From Variovorax sp. MHTC-1 (lineage in GTDB: Bacteria; Pseudomonadota; Gammaproteobacteria; Burkholderiales; Burkholderiaceae_C): a DNA stretch of 64,000 nt. The notes beneath the pieces are model-generated. The model had not been told where the DNA came from. It did no database searches and saw only the letters and a list, made by a program, of their open reading frames with translations. The position numbers and the translations under genes were made by a program. Where the stretch lies: contig NZ_RWKI01000010.1 of the NCBI RefSeq assembly GCF_003984645.1, positions 1-64,000 of the forward strand, written 5' to 3'. Below are positions 33,552 through 42,623 of this stretch, piece after piece; position 1 is the first letter of the stretch, and the number at the start of each line of letters is the position of its first letter.

Positions 33552-35183
33552 ATGAGCGCAGTCCTCGACCCCCACGGTCACGCCCACGGCGGCCATGCCC
33601 ACGACGATCACCATGGCGCGCCGGCCGGCTGGCGCCGCTGGGTCTTCGCGACCAACCACAAGGACATCGGCACGCTGTACCTGCTGTTCTCCTTCGCCAT
33701 GCTGATGGTGGGCGGCGTGCTCGCGCTCCTGATCCGCGCCGAGCTGTTCCAGCCCGGCCTGCAGGTGGTCAACCCCGAACTGTTCAACCAGTTCACCACC
33801 ATGCATGGCCTGATCATGGTGTTCGGCGCGATCATGCCGGCCTTCGTCGGTTTCGCGAACTGGATGATTCCGCTGCAGATCGGCGCCTCCGACATGGCCT
33901 TCGCGCGGATGAACAACTTCAGCTTCTGGCTGCTGATCCCGGCGGCCATCATGCTGGTGGGTTCGTTCTTCATGCCGGGCGGCGCACCCGCCGCGGGCTG
34001 GACGCTCTACGCGCCGCTCACGCTGCAGATGGGCGCCTCGATGGACGCCGGCATCTTCGCGATGCACATCATGGGCGCGAGCTCGATCATGGGCTCGATC
34101 AACATCATCGTGACCATCCTTAACATGCGCGCCCCCGGCATGACGCTGATGAAGATGCCGATGTTCTGCTGGACCTGGCTCATCACCGCCTACCTGCTGA
34201 TCGCCGTGATGCCGGTGCTCGCCGGCGCCATCACCATGACGCTGACCGACCGCCACTTCGGCACCAGCTTCTTCAATCCCGCCGGCGGCGGCGATCCGGT
34301 GATGTACCAGCACATCTTCTGGTTCTTCGGCCATCCCGAGGTCTACATCATGATCTTGCCGGCCTTCGGCATCGTCAGCCAGATCGTGCCGGCCTTCTCG
34401 CGCAAGCGCCTGTTCGGCTACGCCTCGATGGTCTACGCCACCTCGTCGATCGCGATCCTGTCGTTCATCGTCTGGGCGCACCACATGTTCACGACCGGCA
34501 TGCCGCTTACCGGCCAGCTGTTCTTCATGTACGCGACCATGCTGATCGCAGTGCCGACGGCGGTGAAGATCTTCAACTGGATCGCCACCATGTGGCAGGG
34601 CTCGATGACCTTCGAGACGCCGATGCTGTTCGCGGTCGGTTTTATCTTCGTGTTCACCATGGGCGGCTTCACCGGCCTGATCCTCGCCGTCGCGCCGATC
34701 GACACCCAGCTGCAGGACACCTACTACGTGGTGGCGCACTTCCACTACGTGCTGGTGGCCGGCTCGCTCTACGCGATGTTCGCGGGCTACTACTACTGGG
34801 CGCCCAAGTGGACCGGCGTGATGTACAACGAAACGCGCGGCAAGGTCCACTTCTGGTGGTCGCTGATCTCGTTCAACATCACCTTCTTCCCGATGCACTT
34901 CCTGGGCCTGGCCGGCATGCCGCGCCGCTACGCCGACTACCCGATGCAGTTCGCCGACTTCAACGCGGTGGCTTCCGTGGGCGCCTTTGCCTTCGGCCTG
35001 GCGCAGGTGTATTTCTTCTTCTTCATCGTGCTGCCCACCATGCTCGGCAAGGGCGAGAAGGCGTCGCAGAAGCCCTGGGAAGCTGCCGAAGGCCTCGAAT
35101 GGGAAGTGCCATCGCCTGCACCCTTCCATACCTTCGAGAACCCGCCGAAGCTGGACCCCACCGCCACCAAGGTGATCGGCTGA
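33552..35183 (+). CDS. coxA: Cytochrome c oxidase subunit I
   Basis: This 543-residue protein has about 12 membrane helices. Visible type A1 heme-copper oxidase motifs are TTMHGLIMVF, FVGFANWMIPLQIGASDMAFARMNNFSFWLL, WFFGHPEVYIMILPAFG with the CuB histidine and cross-linked tyrosine, WAHHMFTTGM and HFHYVLVAGS. It holds heme a and the heme a3-CuB centre where oxygen is reduced. The N-terminus is histidine-rich (HGHAHGGHAHDDHHG), a possible metal-binding tail. It lies 57 bases after coxB and is followed by assembly genes. Confidence 0.97.
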   Translation: MSAVLDPHGHAHGGHAHDDHHGAPAGWRRWVFATNHKDIGTLYLLFSFAMLMVGGVLALLIRAELFQPGLQVVNPELFNQFTTMHGLIMVFGAIMPAFVGFANWMIPLQIGASDMAFARMNNFSFWLLIPAAIMLVGSFFMPGGAPAAGWTLYAPLTLQMGASMDAGIFAMHIMGASSIMGSINIIVTILNMRAPGMTLMKMPMFCWTWLITAYLLIAVMPVLAGAITMTLTDRHFGTSFFNPAGGGDPVMYQHIFWFFGHPEVYIMILPAFGIVSQIVPAFSRKRLFGYASMVYATSSIAILSFIVWAHHMFTTGMPLTGQLFFMYATMLIAVPTAVKIFNWIATMWQGSMTFETPMLFAVGFIFVFTMGGFTGLILAVAPIDTQLQDTYYVVAHFHYVLVAGSLYAMFAGYYYWAPKWTGVMYNETRGKVHFWWSLISFNITFFPMHFLGLAGMPRRYADYPMQFADFNAVASVGAFAFGLAQVYFFFFIVLPTMLGKGEKASQKPWEAAEGLEWEVPSPAPFHTFENPPKLDPTATKVIG

Positions 35184-35196
35184 GAGGCATCGCGTC

Positions 35197-35307
35197 ATGA
35201 CACCTGAACAAAAGAGGAACAACCGACGCATGGGGCTCACGCTGGGCTCCATCGCGGTGCTGTTCTTCATCGGTTTCATCGTCCGCATGGTCTGGATCGG
35301 ACACTGA
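35197..35307 (+). CDS. Small cytochrome oxidase-associated membrane protein
   Basis: This open reading frame of 36 codons plus stop begins 13 bases after coxA and stops one base before ctaG. It encodes a basic N-terminus (TPEQKRNNRR) followed by a single hydrophobic helix (LTLGSIAVLFFIGFIVRMVW). Tiny single-span proteins at this exact place between coxA and ctaG are annotated as small oxidase assembly proteins in Burkholderiales. The position, the membrane helix and the close packing with both neighbours support a real gene, but its role is not established. Confidence 0.75.
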   Translation: MTPEQKRNNRRMGLTLGSIAVLFFIGFIVRMVWIGH

Positions 35308-35308
35308 G

Positions 35309-35935
35309 ATGGGCATCGGCCAGCGCATCCGCCGCGAGAACGTCCGCATGGTCGGCAAGCTGGCCGTCGTCGCGGCCGGCATGTTCGCGTTCGGCTATGC
35401 GCTGGTGCCGATGTACCGCGCCATCTGCGAGTTGACCGGCGTCAACGTCCTCTCGCTGTCCGAGCTCGCGGTGCCGGGCGGCGCCAGCGGCGGCAAGAAC
35501 GTGCGGCTGCCCGACAACACGCAGGTCGATACCAGCCGCACCATCACGGTCGAGTTCGACGCCAACGTGCGCGGGCTCTGGGATTTCAAGCCGGCGCAGC
35601 GCTCGATGCAGGTGCACCCTGGAGAGCTCCATACCGTGATGTACGAGTTCCAGAACGTGCAGAACCGCCGCATGGCCGCTCAGGCCATCCCGAGCTACGC
35701 GCCGCAGCAGGCCGCGCCCTATTTCAACAAGCTCGAGTGCTTCTGCTTCAACGAGTACACGCTCGATGCGGGCGAGAAGAAGCAGTGGCCGGTCGCCTTC
35801 GTGATCGATCCGAAGATCTCCAAGGACGTCAAGACGATCACGCTGTCGTACACCTTCTTCGAGGTCGGCGGCAAGACGCCGCCCGCCCCGGTGGCGGCCA
35901 ATGCGGCGGCAACGGCTGCGGAGCCGCGTTCATGA
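35309..35935 (+). CDS. ctaG: Cytochrome c oxidase assembly protein CtaG (Cox11)
   Basis: This 208-residue protein has one N-terminal membrane helix (VGKLAVVAAGMFAFGYALVP) followed by a periplasmic immunoglobulin-like domain. The copper motif CFCFNEYTL (near residue 145) contains the two cysteines that bind Cu(I). Cox11/CtaG delivers copper to the CuB site of subunit I. It starts one base after the small upstream gene. Its stop codon overlaps the start of the next gene (ATGA), which shows tight coupling. The protein ends in an alanine-rich tail. Confidence 0.95.
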   Translation: MGIGQRIRRENVRMVGKLAVVAAGMFAFGYALVPMYRAICELTGVNVLSLSELAVPGGASGGKNVRLPDNTQVDTSRTITVEFDANVRGLWDFKPAQRSMQVHPGELHTVMYEFQNVQNRRMAAQAIPSYAPQQAAPYFNKLECFCFNEYTLDAGEKKQWPVAFVIDPKISKDVKTITLSYTFFEVGGKTPPAPVAANAAATAAEPRS

Positions 35936-36141
35936 CCGCGACCGAACCGGCACGCAAAGGCTCCATTTGGCGCACCGTCAAGGCGGTCGCTTGGGGCTTC
36001 TTCGGCGTGCGCAAGAACAGCGACTACCAGGAAGACATCGCCAAGCTCACGCCGCTGCACATCGTTGCCGTCGGCTTCGTCGCGGCGGTGGTCTTCGTCG
36101 TCGGGCTGATCCTCCTGGTGAAGTTCGTCGTTGCGCCCTGA
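35932..36141 (+). CDS. DUF2970 small membrane protein
   Basis: This 69-residue protein has the DUF2970 pattern: SIWRTVKAVAWGFFGVRKNSDYQEDIAKLTPLHIVAVG followed by one membrane helix (AAVVFVVGLILLVKFVV). Small proteins of this type lie between ctaG and coxC in many Betaproteobacteria and have no assigned function. An oxidase assembly or stability role is inferred from location only. The start ATG at 35932 overlaps the ctaG stop codon by four bases, which makes the start choice firm. Confidence 0.82.
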   Translation: MTATEPARKGSIWRTVKAVAWGFFGVRKNSDYQEDIAKLTPLHIVAVGFVAAVVFVVGLILLVKFVVAP

Positions 36142-36195
36142 CAAGAAAAGCCTGCCCCACAGATTTGAATTGAGAGAAGAAAGCCAGGACCTGAT

Positions 36196-37077
36196 ATGAG
36201 TTCAAGCACCCACGGCACCACGCCCTACTATTTCGTGCCTTCGCCCTCGCCGTACCCGGTCATGGCGTCGATCGGCCTGCTCTTCGTCATCTTCGGCGCC
36301 GCCCAGTGGATCAACGGGCACCAGTGGGGCGCATGGTCCCTGTTGGCGGGCATGCTGCTGTGGCTCGGCACCCTGTTCGTCTGGTTCCGCCAGTCGATTA
36401 GCGAAAGCGAAGGCGGGCAGTACGGCCACAAGGTCGACCTCTCGTTCCGCTGGAGCATGAGCTGGTTCATCTTCTCCGAAGTGATGTTCTTCGGCGCCTT
36501 CTTCACGGCGCTGTGGTGGGCCCGCACGCACGCGCTGCCCTCGCTCGGCAGCCTCGACAACGCCCTGCTGTGGCCCGACTTCAAGGCCGTGTGGCCCACC
36601 ATGGCCGCCGGTGCCACGGGTTCGCCGGCCGATATCGTCGAGCCCTTCCAGACGGTCGGCCCCTTCTGGCTGCCGACCATCAACACGGCGCTGCTGCTGA
36701 GCTCGGGCGTGACCCTCACGATTGCCCACCACGCGCTGCGTGCCAACCACCGTGCCCAGGCTGTGCGCTTCATGTGGCTCACCGTGCTGCTCGGCGTGAC
36801 CTTCCTCGGCGTGCAGGGTTACGAGTACTACCACCTGTACACCGATCTGAACCTCAAGCTCAGTTCGGGCGCCTACGGTTCCACCTTCTTCATGCTGACC
36901 GGTTTCCACGGCCTGCACGTGTTCATCGGCATGCTGATGCTGCTGTTCATCACCCTGCGGCTTCGCAGCGGCCACTTCACGCCGGAGCGCCACTTCGGTT
37001 TCGAAGGCGCCGCCTGGTACTGGCACTTCGTCGACGTGGTGTGGCTCGGCTTGTACTTCCTGGTCTACTGGCTTTGA
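36196..37077 (+). CDS. coxC: Cytochrome c oxidase subunit III
   Basis: This 293-residue protein has seven predicted membrane helices and the subunit III motifs SWFIFSEVMFFGAFFTALWWAR, LPTINTALLLSSGVTLTIAHHAL, FFMLTGFHGLHVFIGMLML and the end FVDVVWLGLYFLVYWL. Subunit III does not bind metal but stabilises the oxidase and proton uptake into subunit I. Upstream is an AGAGAAGAAAG-rich ribosome binding region. It is directly followed by a strong hairpin terminator, so it probably closes the first oxidase transcript. Confidence 0.96.
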   Translation: MSSSTHGTTPYYFVPSPSPYPVMASIGLLFVIFGAAQWINGHQWGAWSLLAGMLLWLGTLFVWFRQSISESEGGQYGHKVDLSFRWSMSWFIFSEVMFFGAFFTALWWARTHALPSLGSLDNALLWPDFKAVWPTMAAGATGSPADIVEPFQTVGPFWLPTINTALLLSSGVTLTIAHHALRANHRAQAVRFMWLTVLLGVTFLGVQGYEYYHLYTDLNLKLSSGAYGSTFFMLTGFHGLHVFIGMLMLLFITLRLRSGHFTPERHFGFEGAAWYWHFVDVVWLGLYFLVYWL

Positions 37078-37096
37078 GCATCCGCAACGGCACAAC

Positions 37097-37122
37097 AAAA
37101 AAGCGCCGAAAGGCGCTTTTTT
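37097..37122. terminator. Bidirectional rho-independent terminator
   Basis: GCGCC and GGCGC form a stem with a GAAA tetraloop, flanked by A6 on the left and T6 on the right, so the arms extend to 11 base pairs. It works in both directions: it ends coxC transcription on the plus strand and that of the convergent small gene at 37149-37370 on the minus strand. Confidence 0.9.
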
Positions 37123-37148
37123 CATGGTGCTTGTGGAACGAGCACAAC

Positions 37149-37370
37149 CTACTTGCCGAGAGGCAATCCCCCCGGCTGGATGTAGCCGAGTTTCCAGGCC
37201 GCCAGCAGGCAGAGGAACAAAACCACCGAGAGTCCGATCCGAACGGTGAGCGCACGCACCATGCCGCCGCTCTTGGCGCGCCCCTCGCGGCCGTCCCGCA
37301 GCATGAAGAACAGCGCAAATCCGAGGCTCGCCAGGATGCCGACGAAGGCGAGGGCGACAAGGTATTTCAT
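37149..37370 (-). CDS. DUF2909 twin-transmembrane protein
   Basis: This 73-residue protein has two membrane helices (YLVALAFVGILASLGFALFFML and IGLSVVLFLCLLAAWKLGYI) separated by a basic loop (RDGREGRAKSGGMVRALTVR). It fits the DUF2909 twin-transmembrane family that is regularly found beside cytochrome oxidase genes. Its function is unknown. It is the only gene of this block on the minus strand and faces coxC across the shared terminator. Its start lies about 60 bases from the divergent SURF1 gene. Confidence 0.8.
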   Translation of the reverse strand: MKYLVALAFVGILASLGFALFFMLRDGREGRAKSGGMVRALTVRIGLSVVLFLCLLAAWKLGYIQPGGLPLGK

Positions 37371-37430
37371 GACCCCCATTATCGGCGGCCCGACCCGCCC
37401 CCTGACTTGAACGATGACTTTCGGCCTCCC

Positions 37431-38201
37431 GTGCGCAGCTCGGGCGGAGGGCGTTTCTGGCTCGTGACGGTGGCTGCCGTGCTCACTCTCGCGGCGACTG
37501 TTTCGCTCGGTCGCTGGCAGCTGTCCCGCGCTGCGCAGAAGGAGGCATTGCAGGCAGAAATCGATGCGCAGCAAAGCTTGCCGCCGCTCGATCAGCAGGC
37601 CTTCCTGGCGCTCGACAAGGCCACTTCGGCCCTGCATCGGCCGGTGCGGCTGCGCGGGCTCTGGCTGGCGCCATACACGGTCTACCTGGACAACCGGCAA
37701 ATGCATGGCTTGCCCGGCTTCTACGTGCTGACTCCCTTCGCCGTTGAAGGCAGCGATCAGACCGTGCTGGTGCAGCGCGGCTGGGTGCAGCGCAATTTCA
37801 ATGATCGGGCGCAGCTCGCGCCGATCGACACGCCGGCCGGCCTGGTCGAGGTGACCGGCAGGATCGAGCCGCCACCCTCCCACCTGCTCGAACTGGGCAA
37901 GGCCGCGCCGGGGGCGCAGGCGCAGCCGGGCGCGGGGTCTTCGCCCATCCGGCAGAATCTCGACCTTGAAGCGTTCCGTGCCGAAACCGGTTTGCCGCTG
38001 CGGACCGATGTGTCGCTGCAGCAGGCCGGACCGGCTTCCGAGGGCTTGCAGCGTGACTGGCCGGCTCCCGCGCTGGGTGTCGAAAAGCACTACGGCTATG
38101 CGTTCCAGTGGTTCGGGCTCGCAACCCTCGTGGTATTCCTCTATGTCTGGTTTCAATTCATCTCCCCCTACCGCCGCGCGCGCCATCTCCGCCGCAGCTG
38201 A
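37431..38201 (+). CDS. SURF1 family oxidase assembly protein
   Basis: This protein of about 256 residues has an N-terminal membrane helix (FWLVTVAAVLTLAATVSLGRWQL), a periplasmic domain with the SURF1 motifs VRLRGLW, YLDNRQMHGLPGFYVLTPF and VLVQRGWVQR, and a second helix near the end (HYGYAFQWFGLATLVVFLYVWF). SURF1 (Shy1) helps insert heme a into subunit I. No ATG suits the frame. GTG at 37431 is used and TTG at 37407 is the alternative, with no clear ribosome binding site for either. The 3' end overlaps the next gene by 59 bases. Confidence 0.88.
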   Translation: MRSSGGGRFWLVTVAAVLTLAATVSLGRWQLSRAAQKEALQAEIDAQQSLPPLDQQAFLALDKATSALHRPVRLRGLWLAPYTVYLDNRQMHGLPGFYVLTPFAVEGSDQTVLVQRGWVQRNFNDRAQLAPIDTPAGLVEVTGRIEPPPSHLLELGKAAPGAQAQPGAGSSPIRQNLDLEAFRAETGLPLRTDVSLQQAGPASEGLQRDWPAPALGVEKHYGYAFQWFGLATLVVFLYVWFQFISPYRRARHLRRS

Positions 38202-38868
38202 CGAGCCGCTCGGCCTGACCGTGCACTCGATGCCCTCGCCGCGCCAGGCGCTGGACGGCGCGGAAGGGCGGCGGACCGTGATCGGCCGCTGGAAGATGAT
38301 CCTGGTCATGCTGTGCTGCGCCGCGCCGGTGATCGCTTCGTACTTCACCTACTACGTGATCCGGCCCGAGGGCCGGCGCGTCTACGGCGAACTCGTCGAT
38401 CCGCAGCGCAGCCTGCCCGACCTGGTCGCGACCACGCGCGATGGCATGCCCGTGCGCCTGTCGACGCTCAAAGGCCAGTGGCTGCTGGTCGCCGTGGCGG
38501 ATGCGGCCTGCGATGCACTGTGCGAGCAGCAGCTCTATCTGCAGCGCCAGTTGCGGGAGAGCCTGGGCCGCGAAAAAGACCGGCTCGACCGCGTCTGGCT
38601 CGTCAGCGATGCTGCGCCAGTCCCTGAGCGCCTGAACAACGGCCTGCATGGCGCTACGGTGTTGCGCGTGCCGGCTGCGCAATTGGCGCAGTGGCTCGCG
38701 CCCGCCTCAGGCCACGCGCTGGCCGAGCATCTGTATGTGGTCGATCCGATCGGCAACTGGATGATGCGTTTCCCCGCTCGCATGGATGCGGCCGGTGCCA
38801 GCCGGGCCAAGCGCGATCTCGATCGGCTCCTGCGCGCCTCCGCATCCTGGGACGAGCCCGGCCGCTAG
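38143..38868 (+). CDS. Membrane-anchored thioredoxin-like protein of the oxidase cluster
   Basis: This protein of about 241 residues has a single membrane helix (KMILVMLCCAAPVIASYFTYYVI, near residues 50-73) and a periplasmic domain that resembles Sco/thioredoxin-like folds (LPDLVATTRDGMPVRLSTLKGQWLLVAVADAACDALCEQQLYLQRQLRE). The usual CxxxC copper motif of Sco is present as CDALC. Such proteins lie between SURF1 and ctaA in Burkholderiales and are thought to assist oxidase assembly. The start ATG at 38143 overlaps SURF1 by 59 bases. The ATG at 38230 would avoid the overlap but shortens the N-terminus. Confidence 0.75.
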   Translation: MSGFNSSPPTAARAISAAADEPLGLTVHSMPSPRQALDGAEGRRTVIGRWKMILVMLCCAAPVIASYFTYYVIRPEGRRVYGELVDPQRSLPDLVATTRDGMPVRLSTLKGQWLLVAVADAACDALCEQQLYLQRQLRESLGREKDRLDRVWLVSDAAPVPERLNNGLHGATVLRVPAAQLAQWLAPASGHALAEHLYVVDPIGNWMMRFPARMDAAGASRAKRDLDRLLRASASWDEPGR

Positions 38869-38877
38869 CCGACCATC

Positions 38878-40065
38878 ATGGAAACCGGCTCGCTCTACGA
38901 CCTCACGCCGATCGCCTGGCTCATGGGCGTGGGGGTGCTGCTTGCCCTGGGCCCGCTGGCCTGGGTCTGGCGGCGCAATACCGGCGCCGGGCCGGCCCGG
39001 CGGCTCTACGCCTTGACTGTGCTCACGCTCTTCCTGACCTTCGATCTCACGCTGTTCGGCGCCTTCACGCGGCTCACCGATTCGGGCCTCGGCTGCCCCG
39101 ACTGGCCAGGCTGCTACGGCAATGCCAGCCCGTTCGGCGCCAGCCACCACATCGCGATGGCCGAGGCCGCGCAGCCGACCGGTCCGGTGACGCACAGCAA
39201 GGCATGGGTGGAAATGGTTCATCGCTACCTGGCCACCGGCGTCGGCGTGCTGATCCTCGCGTTGGCTGTCGCCACCTGGCGCGCGCGCTGGCGCCAGCGG
39301 CACGATGCGCAGCATGCGCGCGAACGGCCGCTGAGCGCCTGGTGGCCGGCCGCCACGCTGGTCTGGGTCTGCCTGCAGGGCGCTTTCGGCGCGCTGACCG
39401 TGACCTGGAAGCTCTATCCCGCCATCGTCACCCTCCACCTGCTGGGCGCCGTGGTGCTGCTGGCGCTGTTGTGCATCCAGGCCGTGCGCTACCGGCAGGC
39501 GGCGGCGGAACGGCTGCCCACGGCCGTGCCGCCGGGGCTGCGCAGGCTATTAATCGCAGTGACTGCATTGCTCGTCCTGCAGATCGCGCTTGGTGGCTGG
39601 GTCAGCACCAACTACGCGGTGCTCGCCTGCACCCAGTTCCCGATGTGCCAGAACAGCTGGTGGCCGCCGATGAACTTCACGCAGGGCTTCCAGATCTGGC
39701 GTTCGCTCGGCGAATCCGCCAGCGGCACACCGATCGACTTCGCGGCGCTGACCGCCATCCACTACGTCCATCGGCTGATGGCCTACCTGGTGTTCGCCGC
39801 GATCGGCATGCTGTTCTGGCAACTGCGCCGCATCGCGCCGCTGCGCGCGCAGGCGAAATGGCTGGCCGGCCTGGCGCTGCTGCAGCTCGCGACCGGCCTC
39901 GGCAATGTGCTGCTCGGATGGCCGCTGGTGGCGGCGGTTCTTCATACCGGCGGTGCCGCCGCGCTCGCGGTGGTGCTGACCTGGACGCTGTGTGAAAGCC
40001 GGCGCGAGCGCATGCCTGTGCCGGCGAATACTCGCGCTCCGCGCGGCAAGATGGAGGCCGCATGA
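38878..40065 (+). CDS. ctaA: Heme A synthase (COX15/CtaA)
   Basis: This 395-residue protein has about eight membrane helices and the COX15/CtaA motifs [40 protein letters not shown] with the heme-binding histidine, [46 protein letters not shown] and [14 protein letters not shown]. It oxidises the methyl group of heme O to the formyl group of heme A. It starts nine bases after the preceding gene and overlaps ctaB by four bases, so heme O and heme A synthesis genes are translationally coupled. Confidence 0.95.
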   Translation: METGSLYDLTPIAWLMGVGVLLALGPLAWVWRRNTGAGPARRLYALTVLTLFLTFDLTLFGAFTRLTDSGLGCPDWPGCYGNASPFGASHHIAMAEAAQPTGPVTHSKAWVEMVHRYLATGVGVLILALAVATWRARWRQRHDAQHARERPLSAWWPAATLVWVCLQGAFGALTVTWKLYPAIVTLHLLGAVVLLALLCIQAVRYRQAAAERLPTAVPPGLRRLLIAVTALLVLQIALGGWVSTNYAVLACTQFPMCQNSWWPPMNFTQGFQIWRSLGESASGTPIDFAALTAIHYVHRLMAYLVFAAIGMLFWQLRRIAPLRAQAKWLAGLALLQLATGLGNVLLGWPLVAAVLHTGGAAALAVVLTWTLCESRRERMPVPANTRAPRGKMEAA

Positions 40066-40967
40066 CCACGCCTGCATCGATCCACAGCCCGAGCACCGCC
40101 AGCGTGCTGCGCCAGTTCTATGCGCTGACCAAGCCGCGCGTGGTGCAGCTGATCGTGTTCTGCGCGCTGATCGGCATGGTGCTCGCTGTGCCTGGCGTGC
40201 CTGGCCTGGCCGACCTGCAGCGCGGAGCGCTGGCCTGCATCGGCATCTGGCTGGTGGCCGGCGCGGCGGCGGCCTTCAATTGCCTGGTCGAGAAGGGCAT
40301 CGATGCGAAGATGAAGCGCACGGCCTGGCGGCCCACCGCCCGCGGCCAGCTGAGCGACCGGCAGGCCCTGGTGTTCTCGGCCGCGCTGTGCGCTGCCGGC
40401 TCGGCCGTGCTGTGGTTTGCGGTGAACCCGCTCACGATGTGGCTGACCTTCGCGACCTTCGTCGGCTATGCCGTGGTCTACACCGTGATCCTCAAACCGC
40501 TGACGCCGCAGAACATCGTGATCGGCGGCGCGTCCGGCGCCATGCCCCCGGTGCTGGGCTGGGCCGCGATGACGGGCGAGGTCGGGCCCGAGGCGCTGAT
40601 CCTCTTCCTCATCATCTTCCTGTGGACGCCGCCGCACTTCTGGGCGCTGGCGCTGTACCGCGTCGAGGACTATCGCAAGGCGGGCCTGCCGATGCTGCCG
40701 GTGACGCACGGCAACGAGTTCACGCGGCTGCAGGTGCTGCTCTACACCTTCATCCTTTTTGCCGCCTGCCTGATGCCCTTCATCTACGGCATGAGCGGCT
40801 GGCTGTACCTCGCGGTCGCCATCGGCGTGAGCATCGGCTTCACGGGCTATGCCTTCGCGTTGTGGCGCAACTACTCCGACGCGCTCGCGCGCAAGACCTT
40901 CCGTTTTTCATTGGTCCACCTGAGCGTGCTGTTCGCAGCGCTGCTGATCGACCACTACCTGCGATGA
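40062..40967 (+). CDS. ctaB: Protoheme IX farnesyltransferase (heme O synthase)
   Basis: This 301-residue membrane prenyltransferase of the UbiA superfamily shows the CyoE/COX10 features: [23 protein letters not shown] at the start, [23 protein letters not shown] with the polyprenyl-pyrophosphate-binding aspartate region, [18 protein letters not shown] and [25 protein letters not shown]. It attaches farnesyl to heme B to make heme O. The start overlaps ctaA (ATGA), and its own stop overlaps the Sco gene start in the same way. Confidence 0.95.
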   Translation: MTTPASIHSPSTASVLRQFYALTKPRVVQLIVFCALIGMVLAVPGVPGLADLQRGALACIGIWLVAGAAAAFNCLVEKGIDAKMKRTAWRPTARGQLSDRQALVFSAALCAAGSAVLWFAVNPLTMWLTFATFVGYAVVYTVILKPLTPQNIVIGGASGAMPPVLGWAAMTGEVGPEALILFLIIFLWTPPHFWALALYRVEDYRKAGLPMLPVTHGNEFTRLQVLLYTFILFAACLMPFIYGMSGWLYLAVAIGVSIGFTGYAFALWRNYSDALARKTFRFSLVHLSVLFAALLIDHYLR

Positions 40968-41581
40968 ACGAACTCATGAACAAGCGGCACGCACTTCGGT
41001 TGATGGCCTGGACCGGCCTCGCGGCCGCGGCGGGCGTGAATCTCGCGGCCTGCACCGAGTCCAGGCCGAGTTTCAATGCGGTCGACATCACGGGTGCCGA
41101 CTACGCCAAGGACTTTTCGCTGACCGATGCCGACGGCAAGCTGCGCACGCTGGCCGACTTCAAGGGCAAGGTGGTGGTGCTGTTCTTCGGCTTTGCGCAG
41201 TGTCCGGACGTCTGCCCGACCACCATGAGCGAGATGGCGCAAGTCAAGCAGCAGCTCGGCGCGGATGGCGACAAGCTGCAGGTGCTGTTCGTCACGGTCG
41301 ATCCGGAGCGAGACACGCCGGCGGTGATGAAGGCCTACATGGGCGCCTTCGATCCGGCCTTCGTCGCGCTGATCCCCACGCCCGAGCAGCTGCCGGCGTT
41401 GGCGAAGGACTTCAAGGTCTACTACAAGAAGGTCGAGGGCAAGACGCCGACCAGCTATTCCATGGACCACTCGGCGGCCAGCTTCGTCTACGACACCGAG
41501 GGCCGGCTGCGGCTGTATGCGCGCTACGGCGCCGGCGTGCCTGCGATGGTGTCCGACTTGAAGGCGCTGCTCAAGTCCTGA
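40964..41581 (+). CDS. Sco1/SenC family copper chaperone lipoprotein
   Basis: This 205-residue protein has an N-terminal signal peptide with a lipobox (AGVNLAAC), so it should be a lipoprotein facing the periplasm. The thioredoxin fold carries the copper motif [14 protein letters not shown] (CxxxC) and the distal histidine region [11 protein letters not shown]. Sco proteins deliver or reduce copper for the CuA site in CoxB. It is the last gene of the block and overlaps ctaB by four bases. The methionine at 40976 is an alternative start. Confidence 0.93.
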   Translation: MNELMNKRHALRLMAWTGLAAAAGVNLAACTESRPSFNAVDITGADYAKDFSLTDADGKLRTLADFKGKVVVLFFGFAQCPDVCPTTMSEMAQVKQQLGADGDKLQVLFVTVDPERDTPAVMKAYMGAFDPAFVALIPTPEQLPALAKDFKVYYKKVEGKTPTSYSMDHSAASFVYDTEGRLRLYARYGAGVPAMVSDLKALLKS

Positions 41582-41603
41582 CCGCGGACGCTGGCGAAGC
41601 AAC

Positions 41604-41626
41604 GAAAAAGCCCGGCAGGGCCGGGC
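41604..41626 (-). terminator. Rho-independent terminator of rpoH
   Basis: GCCCGGC and GCCGGGC form a perfect seven-base-pair stem with a three-base loop, and on the minus strand the stem is followed by TTTTTC. It lies between the convergent Sco and rpoH genes, 28 bases after the rpoH stop codon, and is oriented to end rpoH transcription. It may also slow transcription from the oxidase side, although no T-tract follows on the plus strand. Confidence 0.85.
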
Positions 41627-41653
41627 GTGGTCGGGGATCGAAGCAGCAGCGCC

Positions 41654-42595
41654 TCAGGCGAAGTCCACCAGCGCCTTCTTCATCTTCTTCATGGCCGCCA
41701 CCTCGATCTGGCGAATGCGCTCGGCGCTCACGCCGTACACCGCGGCCAGATCGTGCAGCGTCATGCCGCCCGAGCCATCGTCGTTGACCTTGAGCCAGCG
41801 CTCTTCCACGATGCGGCGGCTGCGGTCGTCTAGCGCTTCCAGAGCGGTCGAGATGCCGTCTGTCGACATCCGGTCGCGTTGCCGCGATTCGAGCTGGGCG
41901 GTCGGCTCCTGCGAGGCGTCGGCGAGGTACGCGATCGGGCCGAAACCCTCGTCGCCGTCGTCCGAAGGGCTTGGATCGAGCAGAACGTCGCCGCCGGACA
42001 GGCGCGTTTCCATCTCCAGCACTTCTTCGGGCTTCACGTTCAGGCGGGTCGCCATTTGCGAGACCTCGTCAGCGCTCAGCGTGTCGCGGTGCGTGTCGCC
42101 GTCGCCGGCGGCCGAATCGGCCTTGAAGCTCTGCTTCATCGAGCGCAGGTTGAAGAACAGCTTGCGCTGGGCCTTGGTCGTCGCGACCTTGACCATGCGC
42201 CAGTTCTTCAGGATGTACTCGTGGATCTCGGCCTTGATCCAGTGCATCGCATAGCTGACCAGCCGCACGCCCTGATCGGGGTCGAAGCGCTTCACCGCCT
42301 TCATCAGGCCGACATTGCCTTCCTGGATCAGGTCGCCGTGCGGCAACCCGTAACCCAGGTACTGGCGGGAGATCGAAACCACGAGGCGCAGGTGCGAGAG
42401 GATCAACGCGCCCGCAGCTTCAAGATCGTTGTGGTCGCGCAAACGGCGAGCGAAACCCTGCTCTTCTTCGAGCGTGAGCAAGGGCAGGCGATTGGCTGCC
42501 GAAATGTAAGCGTCCAGGTTGCCCAGCGGAGGCACCATCGACCACGGATTGGCCACGGCAAGCTGGTTGGAAGACGCTCCGGACAGGGTTGTCAT
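41654..42595 (-). CDS. rpoH: Heat shock sigma factor sigma-32
   Basis: This 313-residue group 3 sigma factor has a region 2 (LILSHLRLVVSISRQYLGYGLPHGDLIQEGNVGLMKAVKRFDPDQGVRLVSYAMHWIKAEI), the RpoH box QRKLFFNLRSMK (near residue 145) that marks sigma-32, and a region 4 helix-turn-helix (LHDLAAVYGVSAERIRQIEVAAMKKM). It directs RNA polymerase to heat shock promoters. The ATG at 42595 has AAGGAG eight bases upstream, better than an ATG at 42622. A perfect CIRCE in the leader points to additional control by HrcA. Confidence 0.96.
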   Translation of the reverse strand: MTTLSGASSNQLAVANPWSMVPPLGNLDAYISAANRLPLLTLEEEQGFARRLRDHNDLEAAGALILSHLRLVVSISRQYLGYGLPHGDLIQEGNVGLMKAVKRFDPDQGVRLVSYAMHWIKAEIHEYILKNWRMVKVATTKAQRKLFFNLRSMKQSFKADSAAGDGDTHRDTLSADEVSQMATRLNVKPEEVLEMETRLSGGDVLLDPSPSDDGDEGFGPIAYLADASQEPTAQLESRQRDRMSTDGISTALEALDDRSRRIVEERWLKVNDDGSGGMTLHDLAAVYGVSAERIRQIEVAAMKKMKKALVDFA

Positions 42596-42623
42596 TGGGG
42601 AAACTCCTTCGTTGGCGGGCATA

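Noticed and set aside
32289..35288. A 999-codon open frame on the minus strand across coxB and coxA
   Set aside because: It is the antisense shadow of two unmistakable oxidase genes, with a histidine- and arginine-rich low-complexity product.
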